A stretch of 64,000 nucleotides of DNA from Dirofilaria immitis (Eukaryota > Nematoda > Chromadorea > Rhabditida > Onchocercidae). The notes below the pieces were generated by a model, which did not search any database, was not told the DNA's origin, and saw nothing but the letters and a program-made list of their open reading frames with translations. Shown one piece after another: positions 1-12,124 of the stretch. Within the stretch, counting starts at the first letter, position 1. Each line of letters opens with the position of its first letter. The DNA lies in contig JAKNDB010000076.1 in NCBI GenBank assembly GCA_024305405.1, positions 1,050,501-1,114,500 on the forward strand, in the 5' to 3' direction. Position numbers and translations under genes: made by a program.

Positions 1-223
1 ACAGTTTTAAAATATAATACAGTGATTATATTTTAAATTGCAGATGAATTAGAAATTAATGAAAGGAAGACATAGGAATTTTACTATGTATAATAAATCA
101 GCATATTTGCTATTTTTTTATCTTTGAATCCCAATTAAACAAAAGAGATACAGATCTCCTAATTCTGTCTTAAAAATTTTAATGAATTTGCATTTCATAT
201 AAGGGTAAATAAAATGAAGTTAC

Positions 224-3200
224 GGTTGCAGTAAAGTCTATTCATTTGTTTTACGTCTATAAATGATGGACCATTTCTCTGACCAATTGTGTGACTATAT
301 CTTTTATCTATCGTCTCAATGGTTGTATGATTCCAATCAACAGAAAATGCCTGAATTATATTTTTGAGAAAATCTTTTAACGAGGATAATTAATATCGCT
401 CGTGATAATAATTTTTTTTTTTTTTAATAGACTTGGATACCATTCCATGTAAAAGAAATTTATTAAATATAAAAAATTGTAAGGAACGAATCTGCTAATT
501 GCAAAACTGCATTCGGAAACTTACATTTGGTCCATAATGCATCACAGAACCAAGATCGAATGACACGCCCATATTTTCGATTTCCGAATAGGATCGTTTC
601 ATGAAATTACCTTCCGTACCACGAGCAATATATTTGGTTTGCAGCTTAATGTATTGATCTCGATCTGGTCGAGACTGCTCATGCCAAAAACCTAACGAAT
701 GACCAATTTCATGAGCAACAATACCAAGCTGAAATTCTTTTATTCTCTTACTGTTTTATTTTTCTAATTCCACATGACTTTCTTGTTTTATTTTATAAAA
801 AATATCGACTGCTTATACATCATTGTGAATATTCTCATTTTAAGTTATTGAGGTCCAAGCCCATAAAACAATTCCAGATTCTTCTTGGTCCAACCAAAAG
901 TGATTCTTCAATTTTTCAAAAGGAACAGAAAAAGTAAATATAATGCTTACTTCTTCGCAACCATAACCAATGGATATTTCTTGACGACCGCCAGTCTTGC
1001 CAACATTTGAATAGCACCTTAATACAATATCATTATCGAATTTGAAAATTTGATTTTCTATATTCCTTAGAGAATTAATCAGGGCATGCCTATTAAAATC
1101 TAAAATTACTGAACTAAAAAAATTATTTTTTAGTTTAAGGGATTTTTTCTTTGAAATAAAAAACACATTAATGCTATATACCAACCACATCAATGCCAAA
1201 TTTCGGCAACATATTCAAGATATTGTGAGAATTTTAAAATATGAAATGCCAGAAAAGAAATCTTGAGCATTTGAGAATATGTCTAAAATTATAAGAATAC
1301 AAACCCGCTTCCACGAAAGAAAACCACTCGATCATAACCAGGACCATCTTCCTGCCATCGAATACATGTCTCGCGCTGCCAAAAGTACAATGCTGATCGT
1401 ATTGTATTACGCCACTTTTCCATAAAATTTTAAATTTAAGGAATTAATCCAATTTCAAAAAACTTTACAGCGTAAGCAATATTATGCATTGAAATCGATT
1501 TCAAAGAGATAATAAATCTTTCATTAAAGAAAAAAAAACGAACCATCAGAAAAAGCAAATTCATATGATATATTGCGGTTTTTTGGCCATCGATAGATAG
1601 CGCCTGTGATAACTTTTCGTTTATTTCTTCGATGTGGATAACTTATTTGCTCTTTTTTCCATCCATTATAATTCTGATTTGGAATAAATTCCATTTAAAT
1701 TAACAAAAATTTAAAAATATGCGTTTGTGTACTTTTTTTTTCTTCATGACCAAAAATCATATTTGAAAATAAGAATGTCATCGTGTTTTCTTGAAGAGGC
1801 ACTATCATTTTTATCCCTGAGATTTAAAATTTTAATCATTGAAAGGCGATATTCTTTCACCCATTTCCTTTCTTCTTATATTTGAAAAATGAATCGTATA
1901 ATATTTAACTGGTCTTCTCAGAAATCTATGAAAAACAAAAATACTATCCAATTTTAAATCTCTCCGTGAAAATACAGTACCCATTCATTTCTTTCACTTA
2001 TTTACGCACTCACCGAGAAGGAATTAAAAATTAGAAGACTTATCCATTCCCAATCAGAATTATAGATAAACTAAAATTTCCATTTTTCTTCAAAAGTATC
2101 GAATTTTCTAATTTCTTTTCATAGTTTCAGGAACAGTCAGACACTTGTTTCTGATTTCACTTCCTTTCATCTTAAGTACTTATGATTGCAACTTTATTCT
2201 TGAAGATTACAACTCTAAATAAAACGCTCTATCTTGATACAGTAAGGAATTCAATTTCTGCATCCCGAATTTACCGAAAACTTATGAGAAATTTCTATGT
2301 TTGCACCCTTCGCTTATGGATATATCTCCACAAATAGTTCTACCATTGATTTCGGAATCAGTGATTTCGGGACCTTTAATTCAATGACGAAGAAGTTTAG
2401 CAATTTTCATTCATGTAATATCTCACCTTTGAGTGAGACTGCATTGTGTTTTTGGGACATTTTTTTATTCCCACGCCTATCTCCGTACGTCCATTTACTG
2501 TACTTAGGTAGATATGAATTGGCAACATGTCAAACTTTTATTGATGATCCTGCAGAATTTGGGATCTTCGGGTTTCGCATAGTTAAGGAACTACCGAAGA
2601 GGAAGGCAAAAGAAGCTTATTCCTTATCGTTAAATTTGAGCTATTAAGATATAAATTAAAATATATGATTATAGCTAAAATTGGGATAATGAAAACGGAA
2701 AATCTTAGGTGGCGATCGGATATTACGTTGGAAAATGTAGGAGTACTAATCTACTATCTAAGAGTTTTAGATGATGATATACTATACATTGAAAACGCTA
2801 ACAAAATTCTATCATTAGTTTACAAAAACAACTAAATTATACATACCGTTTTAATTGATCCACGGTCAGAACAATATCACTTTCAAATAAATTTTTACGA
2901 GTGGCCTATTACGGCCTGTTTCCGTTCCATCATTCATTGGCTTCAGCCATCGCTGAAAATTCTTTTAGAAATACTTGCATTCGATGCTGCAGTATCATGT
3001 TACGTTGCGAATCAAATAAATTCAAAAAATATTGTGGTCAATTATAAAGGAGTCCTGACTTTTAATAAACACAAACTAAACCGTATGACTATTATTATTT
3101 TGATCCGAAGACATAGAATTAAAGAAGGTGTTGAGCAGTCTCCGTACTGATTCATAATCTTGATTTTCTCGATGGTGAGCATCCGAATACCGAGTTATCT

Positions 3201-6149
3201 CGTCCAACAACTAGAAAATCTAGAATCAGCAAACTAATATAAAGGTAAATATAACGATAGAAAACGTTAATCAAGCGAACTTACTCCAGTAATCTCTTGT
3301 CCGAAGTTTATTGTTTCCTTACTGCATCACTAAATACAGATTGCGGTGTTTGAAACCTGAGAGCAGATCTAAAAATTCTACTTAATACTTATGTTGCTCA
3401 TCCAAAGACTCATATTCTTTCATAATGGAAAGTCTCATTAAGCACCTGTCATCAAATTTATTGTCAAGCCTCTGCCTATTTACAAAAACTTTTCATGAAA
3501 TTTTATTTTGAAAAGCCAAGCTTTAGGAAATGCAACATAGAATCGTTGAAATTGAACTTGCTGTTGTTACTGTCGAGAATTTCGATAAAACTGAAATGTT
3601 TTTTGAGTTGATACATGATGCTGCCATTGACCGGAAAATGACTGATTTTTTTGAATTCTTGCTATATGTGATCGGTCAGCTGAAATTTTCTTGAGAATGA
3701 ATGCTAAAGAAGGCAACGAAGACAGTGCATCTGGAATTCTGAGAACTAAAAATTATAATTATTAAAATGAAATTCAGCAATCATGATTCGAACGCCCATA
3801 TCTCATTTTGGGATATTTGAAATCATCAATTACATCAGGCATTTCAGTGCAATGAGTACGCATTATTTCTTTTTCAAATTGCTCAGAATAATTTTATAGA
3901 AATTGACTTCACACCACTGTTTATCAAGAAATGACTTCGTGAATCTGACGATGCTTGCTTAGTGCCATGAAAATTTTTAGCAATAAGATCGTAGTCTTCA
4001 TGATTGCTTATCGGAAGCGGAGTTGTCGCAGTCATTATTATCGCTCTTGGCCTAGTTGTTATCCGCGAAATTAAAGAGAGTGAATGCGATGCTGATGGTT
4101 TAGAAACGATTGCTTGGGATAGCTGAAAATTAGTAATAAACTATTATCAATGTACCAAACTTTTTGAAATGATAACGTCACGACTTATGCTGCATAAAAA
4201 TCTTGTCTAATAAACTTTTTTTCTTTTTTAAATTTTGCTTGAAAAGTAAATTTTATCTGAGAGAAATAATTTTAAGGTTTTTGAGGTCAAAAGAAATCGT
4301 CTATTCGAGAGTCCTTTAGATATTTAAATCATCCATAGGTAGATAGTAATCATCATGATCATTATCTCTAGAATTTATTCAGTACTTGGATATGGTTCCT
4401 TCCGGTCTTATAATGATTCTATAATGTTATAGGCTTCAAAAATGAGTACGTGATGTCAGTTATCAAATTATTTCAAAGATCATTCAAAAATGAAAATCGA
4501 TCACTCAAGAAATCTTGGCCTAATTAATATGGACGACATTATTTCATTTATTCAGAATTTCTAGATAACTTGTATAATTCCTATATTCTAAATAACTCGT
4601 TCATCATATTTCAATATTATTTCACTTTGATAACTCATATAATGAGATGAATATTTTGGTCTGCCTTTGTAAGCTTTCTTTTTATGAAATGTAACATAAT
4701 TCTTTTGGATGAGGCTAAGAAGAATAATGTTTTAGTTAAGTCAATCGGCGATGCATTCGTATTTGTATGCAACTATGTTAATTAATGGATTACAGAACAA
4801 ATTTCGAAAGTTTTAGAAGAGCGGGTAAGAGAAATATAAACAGCTCCCATTTTCAAAAAGTAGCAAATGGAAAATACATTTCGATCTAAATTTTTGAAAA
4901 CTGAATTTTTATTCGCCATACAATTAATTTGCTACTACTACTATCATATTTTATCACATTATCTTTTGCAATCATAGATTATCACCATATACCTATACTC
5001 AAAATAAAGTAGCGGATTGATATGATATCTAGTTTCATCACAGTCTGATTTTTTCAGGAGTTGATAGTATCACACAATATAATGCAAAGGCAGAGTTTTT
5101 TGTCACTTGCGTATTTTACATATTTGTAAAATCATCATTATTAATTTTGTAAATATAAAATTGCAATCACCAAATATAGATGCAAAAAGGAAGGATTAGC
5201 AATGATCAAATGCTGAATATGCAAACACTTGTAAGGAAAGCAACGATTAGTTCTAAGTGAAAACGATAGAAACACTTAATGTAAAATTATATTGGCCGAG
5301 TTAAGTTTCTAAATTAAAAATGGAACCAAAATGATAATTTTGGAAAGAAACAAACTTTGGATTACATATAAGCATACATTCCAAAGCGACATATTCTTTT
5401 CATCTAATTTCTTCTTAAATACCATCTTAAAAAATTGCTATGAGATGCGAATACTGTAGTAAGAGAACTTCTAATCTTCCACTCCCCATAAGAATCACGA
5501 GGATTGCTGAATAATCACAAAATAATTAAATATAGCATACCAGAGATTAAATCATCTTCTCTTAATCAACTTCTTCCAAAGTTGAAAAGTGTTTCTAATT
5601 GCCAATGATTATGAAGAGTGAGCACTTTCATCGTTAACAAAAACTTTGAAATCAGATTTATAAAAAGTCTTCAATTTGATAAATTATTGCTTAAATGAAT
5701 TTATATCTCGTAAAAAATTTCATTTAAAAAAATAGCATAACAAACCTTCAATTTTCGTCGATTGTCAGTGATACGAGTTTGAAGCAGTTGCTGACCGATA
5801 TTTGTGCCGAGTTTGACAAATTTCTAAAATAATAAAAAAATAATTGTCATATTTCTTTTTTCCTTTTCAATCGAGAAATATAAGAAAGCAATTAATCTCT
5901 GAGGAAAGTGTAAGTTATATCTCAAATTTAAAAGAGTTTTTGAACGAAAAATTATGCAAAATTCATGAGAATTTTATATAAAAAAATAAAAGAATGAAAT
6001 AATTGATACTTTGCCTTAAAAATTGAAGTTGAAGTTTAAATAGATTATGTAAATACCTGTATTAATCCTCTGCCATTATTAGTTTCTACTTCTCTATTAG
6101 GAACAGCGCTTCTCAAAAGTGGTGAAATCAATGATAACAGATCTTGGCA
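224..6149 (-). CDS. Astacin-family (NAS-type) zinc metalloprotease, multi-exon
   Basis: Secreted M12A protease. Supported exons: 224-350, 525-728, 951-1017, 1305-~1417, 1544-1673, 2843-2952, 3082-3210, 3285-3321; probable upstream exons 5746-5823 and 6057-6149. Exon 525-728 encodes the zinc site and Met-turn: [18 protein letters not shown], then SVMHYGPN. Exon 951-1017 gives [14 protein letters not shown]; 1305-1417 gives TCIRW; 224-350 gives the closing [18 protein letters not shown] and a Tyr-Cys near the end. The propeptide has the family-like DIVLTVDQL stretch (2843-2952), and [13 protein letters not shown] (1544-1673) marks the activation region. Phases agree across most junctions; the acceptor of the TCIRW exon and the link from 3321 to 5746 are not resolved. 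Start codon and signal peptide are not certain (a candidate lies at 6753-6938). C-terminal domains, if any, lie left of position 1. In nematodes this family acts in moulting, hatching and digestion; the substrate here is unknown. Confidence 0.93.
2290..2650. other. Intronic patch with long open frames on both strands
   Basis: Inside the large astacin intron, this patch is less AT-rich than its surroundings. It holds a 116-codon open frame on the plus strand and, on the minus strand, two open stretches in one frame separated by a single TGA near 2541-2546, followed by a good splice donor (AAAG then gtgaga) near 2430. It could be a decayed exon, an alternative exon of the astacin gene or an old insertion. 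I do not recognise either translation. Confidence 0.25.
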
Positions 6150-6752
6150 CTACAAAAAAATTAAGAAGACGAATTATGATTGAATGATCAATAATTAATG
6201 ACTATGTACTTGGTGAATGCTCATATATCCTGATGAAAGGTACCATCTATAAGTAAAATAAGGGAATACAATTCCTGGGATATTGCTGCATTATCGGAGA
6301 TAAATATATTGCTGTATCAGCGGAGACAAAATTGCATATTAAATAAATTAAATTTTAGGTCAGCAATGAATAAAAATTGATCTGTGAATGGTAAGTAATG
6401 ATTTTGCACTTTTTAAATTTGCTGTTGAATAAAAGCTTTATTCGACAGCAAAGCTTCTTCAATTCATCTATCAATTAATTTTGTAATACTTGTGAATAGC
6501 ATCATTCAATCTTTTTCTAAAAATGGAACCATTTTAAAAGTAATTTATCTCATAAGGGTTGTTTTTTTCAATGTATGCTTTGAAAAACATGTTTTAGTTT
6601 TCTTCTGATCTTTCATTTTGTGATAAATGTATAATTATCGCGACATGCATTCGTAAGAAAAGGCATTACTGAAAAGCACAGAACTTGATTCCATATAAAG
6701 TTCCTCAATAAAGAGAAAATCAACTATTATTATTGAAATGTGAAAAAATTTC

Positions 6753-6938
6753 TTAAAAAATATTGAGTTTGAAAAATTTGCAGAAAGTACAACGAAATTG
6801 TTGTTGCTTAATAGAGATCGCTATTGGAAATAATATACATTCTTCTTGCAAACTTTTTGAAATGAAATATTTTAGTGAGAAAAATGTGAGATAAGAAATC
6901 ATCAAAATTAGAACGATTACTTTATATACATATTTCAC
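6753..6938 (-). CDS. Signal-peptide-like ORF in the inverted-repeat arm (possible first exon of the astacin gene)
   Basis: A 61-codon frame whose first ~27 residues look like a secretion signal: MKYVYKVIVLILMISYLTFF, then a further hydrophobic stretch. It is in the same orientation as the astacin gene and lies about 600 bp upstream of its first supported exon (6149), so it could supply the missing signal peptide. A possible donor (GAAT then gtatat) sits after the hydrophobic part, but its phase does not fit the exon at 6057-6149 directly, so a further exon would be needed. The identical ORF occurs on the plus strand at 10331-10516. Role is inferred only. Confidence 0.3.
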   Translation of the reverse strand: MKYVYKVIVLILMISYLTFFSLKYFISKSLQEECILFPIAISIKQQQFRCTFCKFFKLNIF

Positions 6939-7016
6939 TTATTAAAACCATTATGTTATAAGAGCGTAAATTGTAATGAAATTAAAACATCAAAACTAAC
7001 TGAATTTAGTTAAGTA

Positions 7017-7055
7017 TTTTTTGCGATGTCATCTTTCATTTGACATCACAAAAAA
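7017..7055. repeat. Hairpin inside the inverted-repeat arm
   Basis: Complementary segments TTTTTTGCGATGTCA and TGACATCACAAAAAA flank a 9-base spacer, with a single mismatch in the stem. The same hairpin is present in the right arm near 10215-10253. Confidence 0.7.
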
Positions 7056-9555
7056 TATTTCCTTTATTTTCTTACCAACTTTAAAATTATTCAAAATTTT
7101 ACTTTTATAATTTCGCAAAATAGTGATACAGCAAGAATAATACAAGCTTTTTTCATTAGGTATAATCACGATATTTTCTGCAATCTGATTCACACTGATT
7201 CAATGAGACCTGCAAAAAATGCATATAGAAAATAAAACAATAATCCAAAATGATCCAGAAAAGTAATATTTTTACAATCATTCTGAAAGATCACCAGAAT
7301 AATTTACAATCTGTGATGAGTAACGAGCAAGCATCGCATGCCTACTTACATTTTCATTTAAAAGAAAAAACTGCAGATTTGTCAAGTCACAATATACTTA
7401 AACAAAAGCAGATTAACAAGAATAAATGCAATCGAAAAAATATTGTATGAAATAATTTCTTTCTTAAATTCGAGTCTATGAAATTCAAAGGAAAGCAAGC
7501 AGTAGTCATAGGTTGCGATGCTAACTTTCGCAGAAGTAATAAATATCTGATAAAATGCTAGATAATTCTTATATTGCGGAAAGAGACGGAATTATTTTTT
7601 TGTTCAGTGAACATTCTTTACACAGAATAGAACGAAGAAGTGCAGATTATATAAGAATCCAGTTTGAGAATATCCTGCTTCTGTTCTGATGTGTGGCATG
7701 TTTTGTTGTCGTACAAATCGTGTGATAGCGATATAGCAAAAGTAGTGGTATTATAATAACTTTACCTCTTTTAGCAAATTACCACCTAAGTTGATAATTA
7801 AATAAGTTGATGGAATTTTTCAAGCATTACTAAGCATAGTATCTATCAGAACCCTCTGGATAGTTCAATTGAAGACAGCATATCTTTTCACGTTCATATA
7901 TTCAATATTACGCTTATACATCAAACTTTTAGAACAGAAAACGTTCATGTAACAATGCGGGATGCAAGTGATTGCTGAAATGACTATGCGGTGATGAAGA
8001 AATTTAGAGTTAGCTAATATATTTAGTTGGAGATGCTAATTAGATGATAGATGATAATCTTGACAGTGTTACTGCAAAACTTTGCAATTAACTGTATTTT
8101 TTAGAAAGAATGCTTTTGTATTCTAAATTTGTACAAGATGAAAGAAACGGAAAAAAAGCGAAATAAAATAAATTTAAGAGAAAATGAACAGAAAGTAAAG
8201 GGAGATGCAGAAATCATGAATTCTTTCACTGGAATCATTTTAAAACAGTGGAACTTAAAACCTCTTTCTAAATTCGAAGAGAACCATTTAACACTTCGAT
8301 ACCTTATACTGTCGCCTTGTATTATCAATTTTTTTATCTACGATATTATCTTTTTTTTCCTCAAAACTATTCTCCAGATGAAGCAGGTAAATTTACAATT
8401 GTGACTTATAATTTTTTGAACTTATAATATTTACTAATATGTAAAATTAATGAATGAAAATTGTTACAAAAAATCCAATAGCAAATCGTTTATTTTAATT
8501 ATGACTACGATTAACGTTGATAGTGAGATGCTGCCTACAAAGTTGAATAAAGTAAGATAATATTTCAACAAATAATCAACTTTGAAGGAAAGTCTTTACT
8601 TGTAATTATTTATTAATTATTTGTTGAATAACATCTTAGTAATTTCATGGAAGATGCGCACCACCTACAGAATTTTGGATACCAAAGTTCAACTTCGTCG
8701 TATTTTAATCGAAGTTGTTAAAAAAATATTTTCAAACTCCTATCGTAATAAGATTTTTTCATTGATATGTACGTAATAAAGTTTCTCAATTTAATCGAAA
8801 TTTATATTTCTAAATTAAAAGAAAACATTTGGATCTGCAATACTTGAAAGCATTTAAAAAGCAGAGGATACAATGAAACTATTGCTCGATATATGCGAAA
8901 GTTCTAATTTTGAGACAGGTTGGAATAAATCGTACGAAAAAATGATGAAAAGGGCTATTCCAAGCAGTTTGATGTAGGGGAAATATTTACTTTAATGGTA
9001 AACCACATCTTATAGTAGTAATGGTGCACATTTGATAAATGTATTGAAAATTTAAATTTCTGATTCGTTTAGATAAATTTTCAATGAAACAGTTCAAAAC
9101 TTATTCCATGATCACTGAGATAAGATCACGACAACACTATTGTGGAATCCTAATTTTGCTTACATGGAAAGAATTGAAAATTTAACTTCACACTGTGATA
9201 TTCTTGATTTTTCTGAAAATAATCACAAAGTATATCTTCTATTGACAGTGAAAGACTTCCAAAAATTTTTAAAATTTCGTATGTGTTTTCAAAAAATATA
9301 TAAAGCTCAACAACAGATACTATGCTCATGAAAGGTCGTGAATTCTTATCATGCCGATTATACCGGAAAATTGGACCCATAATTTATGTAGCTGCAAGAA
9401 GTTTTGAAATCATTGAAATACCTAAAGTAAAAGACAGAATACGGTATGTAGCACAAATGATAAGAAAATAATTCCTTGAACTTATTCGAAATCTCGGAAC
9501 CGCCGAAATTTTTTCTCATTTTTCTTAAAAAAGCAAACTTAATCGTAGCATACGA

Positions 9556-9660
9556 GATAAACCAACAGAGTATACCTATTGATGATATGATAAAGAATAT
9601 TTTTTTTACAATTATAAAATAAACAATGACGCTTTGAAGCAAACATTGAATCGGTTAAAA
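9556..9660. repeat. Direct repeat copy 1 (~105 bp)
   Basis: Diverged direct repeat of 11186-11289. Shared blocks include ACCTATTGATGATA and GCTTTGAAGCAAACATTGAA. On the minus strand both copies lie in open frames rich in Phe, Ile and Val that could be a membrane segment, but I cannot tell whether they are coding. Confidence 0.75.
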
Positions 9661-9859
9661 AAAAGAACGAATTTTTTCAAAACAGCGTAAAGATAAGACT
9701 AACCTATAATCCTTAATTTTTTAAAATCTGCTGCTTGTAATACCTTTCCATTTCAATGATTTTTATAGTCACACCGTTCTAACAAAGTGATAAAACTACT
9801 AAAACATTATTTCCCGAATTAAAAAAGATGGTCATTCTAGATGAGTTATTGAGCAGTGA

Positions 9860-9897
9860 CTAATAATCGTTTAGGAAACTAATAATCGTTTAGGAAA
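9860..9897. repeat. 19-bp tandem duplication
   Basis: The unit CTAATAATCGTTTAGGAAA occurs twice back to back (9860-9878 and 9879-9897) with no mismatch. Confidence 0.9.
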
Positions 9898-9983
9898 CTG
9901 GTTTAATGCTGCTACTATTTAACTACATGAGATTACTTCGGAATATATGACATCTAACAACACCGTTTTGGTAGTTTTCGAAT

Positions 9984-10597
9984 TCAGAATGATTGTAAAA
10001 TATTACTTTTCTGGATCATTTTGGATTATTGTTTTATTTTCTATATGCATTTTTTGCAGGTCTTCATTGAATCAGTGTGAATCAGATTGCAGAAAATATC
10101 GTGATTATACCTAATGAAAAAAGCTTGTATTATTCTTGCTGTATCACTATTTTGCGAAATTATAAAAGTAAAATTTTGAATAATTTTAAAGTTGGTAAGA
10201 AAATAAAGGAAATATTTTTTGTGATGTCAAATGAAAGATGACATCGCAAAAATACTTAACTAAATTCAGTTAGTTTTGATGTTTTAATTTCATTACAATT
10301 TACGCTCTTATAACATAATGGTTTTAATAAGTGAAATATGTATATAAAGTAATCGTTCTAATTTTGATGATTTCTTATCTCACATTTTTCTCACTAAAAT
10401 ATTTCATTTCAAAAAGTTTGCAAGAAGAATGTATATTATTTCCAATAGCGATCTCTATTAAGCAACAACAATTTCGTTGTACTTTCTGCAAATTTTTCAA
10501 ACTCAATATTTTTTAAGAAATTTTTCACATTTCAATAATAATAGTTGATTTTCTCTTTATTGAGGAACTTTATATGGAATCAAGTTCTGTGCTTTTC
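9984..10597. repeat. Right arm of ~615 bp inverted repeat
   Basis: Reverse-complement partner of 6671-7286, including an intact plus-strand copy (10331-10516) of the signal-peptide-like ORF. Similarity stops abruptly after GTGCTTTTC near 10597. Confidence 0.9.
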
Positions 10598-11185
10598 GGT
10601 GATCACAAATTATGTTCGTGGCCCTCATCATGCGTATTAAAAACTTCTAAAGTCGGAATCCTTCCACTGAACTTACATAATTAGTTCATTATCATATCGA
10701 TTTCATACACAACACAATGCTTCAAAATTCGTGTCTTCCATTTGCTATATTGATTCATATGATAAAACCTGAAAACATCTCCAAAGACAACAAAACAGAA
10801 AGGTCATTTTCCTATAATTTTTCGATTCAATTTCAAACATTGCACAGATGCCAATAATTTCAAAAGCTTTTATTTAATGTATGCAGCAAGCACGCATTTT
10901 TGAGATCCATAATTTATACTGCTGAACAATAAAATTTAATCAGCATATATTGAACACTGATTCAATCAAAGTAAAGGTAAAATCACCAACCAATTATTTC
11001 ATTTGATAATGTATGAAAGGAAAATGATTCATTCAGAAAAGATCTGGTCCATGTTTTCAACACGCAATATAAGGAAAGAACTATCAAAGCATTCTTAAAA
11101 AAATAAAAATTCAGACTTGGAAATTTGGAAATATTTCGGAGTTTTCAGGACCAATTGAGATTTCTGAATCCAAGAAAAAACAAGC

Positions 11186-11289
11186 GGTAAACCAATAAAG
11201 TACACCTATTGATGATACGACAAAAAATATTTTCTTCACAATTATAAAAAACAATGATGCTTTGAAGCAAACATTGAATCGATTAAAAA
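11186..11289. repeat. Direct repeat copy 2 (~105 bp)
   Basis: Partner of 9556-9660 in the same orientation, about 1.6 kb away. The copies differ by scattered substitutions and small indels. This copy lies outside the inverted repeat, the other just inside its spacer. Confidence 0.75.
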
Positions 11290-12082
11290 ATATAAATGTA
11301 ACAGTAAACAATATAAAATACACTGACATATGAAGAAATGAATAGGATTAAAAACTATAAATGAAAAGACCATCAAATATATCTAAGACTAAACGCGTGT
11401 CTCAATAATATGCTAACAATCATCGCTATTGGATCGTGGTTAGCACAAAAATTACGAAAGAAAAGAGTAAGTCGAGGAACAGTACCGATCATTTTTAGTC
11501 ATAACTTAAATTTTGTTTAAGCATATTTCATTTTAAAGCATGATAGAACTTTAAAGTATAACTCAAGTATTAAGAAAAATAATATTTTGAAATATTTACA
11601 ATGTTATGCGACAACTATCAGTAGAAAAAATACATGGAAAATTAATTCGAATTCTAAGAAAAGAAGAAGGATCAAGTAATTCACATTTGAAGTGGATTTT
11701 ATCAAATTATTTCTATTTCTCGACAAAAAAGAAAAATCAGTTTTGTTGTAAACGATGCAGTTATATTCCGGTTGTAAATTATTGAAATATTGACTACTAA
11801 GTAATTTGGAATATAATATCAAAACCATAAATAACTGCTATATGAAACATGTATTCATCAATATTATTTTCATGTATTTCACTAAAAAGAAGCTGGACAC
11901 AAATTCCTTGTTCCTATAAATTAAAAACTTCAAAAATAAACATCTTAAAACAGCAAATTTTATTCATAGTGAAAAATGGACTATTATATCAATACTTTCT
12001 CAAAATTAACTATTAGCAGCATAAAATCTCATTTGTTTTAAACTACCTGCATATCTTACTTTCTATATCATACAGCATACAG

Positions 12083-12088
12083 TTTATT
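12083..12088 (-). promoter_or_regulatory. Poly(A) signal of NCBP1
   Basis: AATAAA on the minus strand, 37-42 bases beyond the NCBP1 stop codon; position and motif fit a cleavage/polyadenylation signal. Confidence 0.5.
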
Positions 12089-12124
12089 AAACACGTTAAG
12101 ATATAATTTAAAAATAACCGAATT

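Larger units (their letters stand above)
6671..7286. repeat. Left arm of ~615 bp inverted repeat
   Basis: The reverse complement of this segment matches 9984-10597 almost base for base. The few differences I see are mostly single-base changes in the length of A/T runs, for example at the outer end near 7270 and around 7017. The arms are separated by about 2.7 kb. The arm contains an internal hairpin (7017-7055) and the signal-peptide-like ORF 6753-6938. Confidence 0.9.
7287..9983. other. Spacer between inverted-repeat arms, no gene recognised
   Basis: Contains several short ORFs, the longest 8129-8404 (+). That ORF has a hydrophobic second half and a good donor (ATGAAGCAG then gtaaat) near 8388, but no recognisable motif and no clear partner exon. 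No transposase-like or reverse-transcriptase-like motif was seen. A 19-bp tandem duplication lies at 9860-9897. Confidence 0.5.
10598..12124. other. Gene-free stretch downstream of NCBP1
   Basis: AT-rich sequence with only short ORFs. It holds the second direct-repeat copy (11186-11289) and the probable polyadenylation signal of NCBP1 (12083-12088). No coding exon is recognised. Confidence 0.6.

Noticed and set aside
840..1199. 119-codon minus-strand open frame as a stand-alone gene
   Set aside because: Only 951-1017 is coding, as an astacin exon bounded by clear splice sites; the rest is intron read-through on both sides.
8129..8404. Plus-strand ORF with hydrophobic C-terminal half
   Set aside because: A plausible donor exists but no acceptor, partner exon or recognisable motif; length is within chance for AT-rich DNA.
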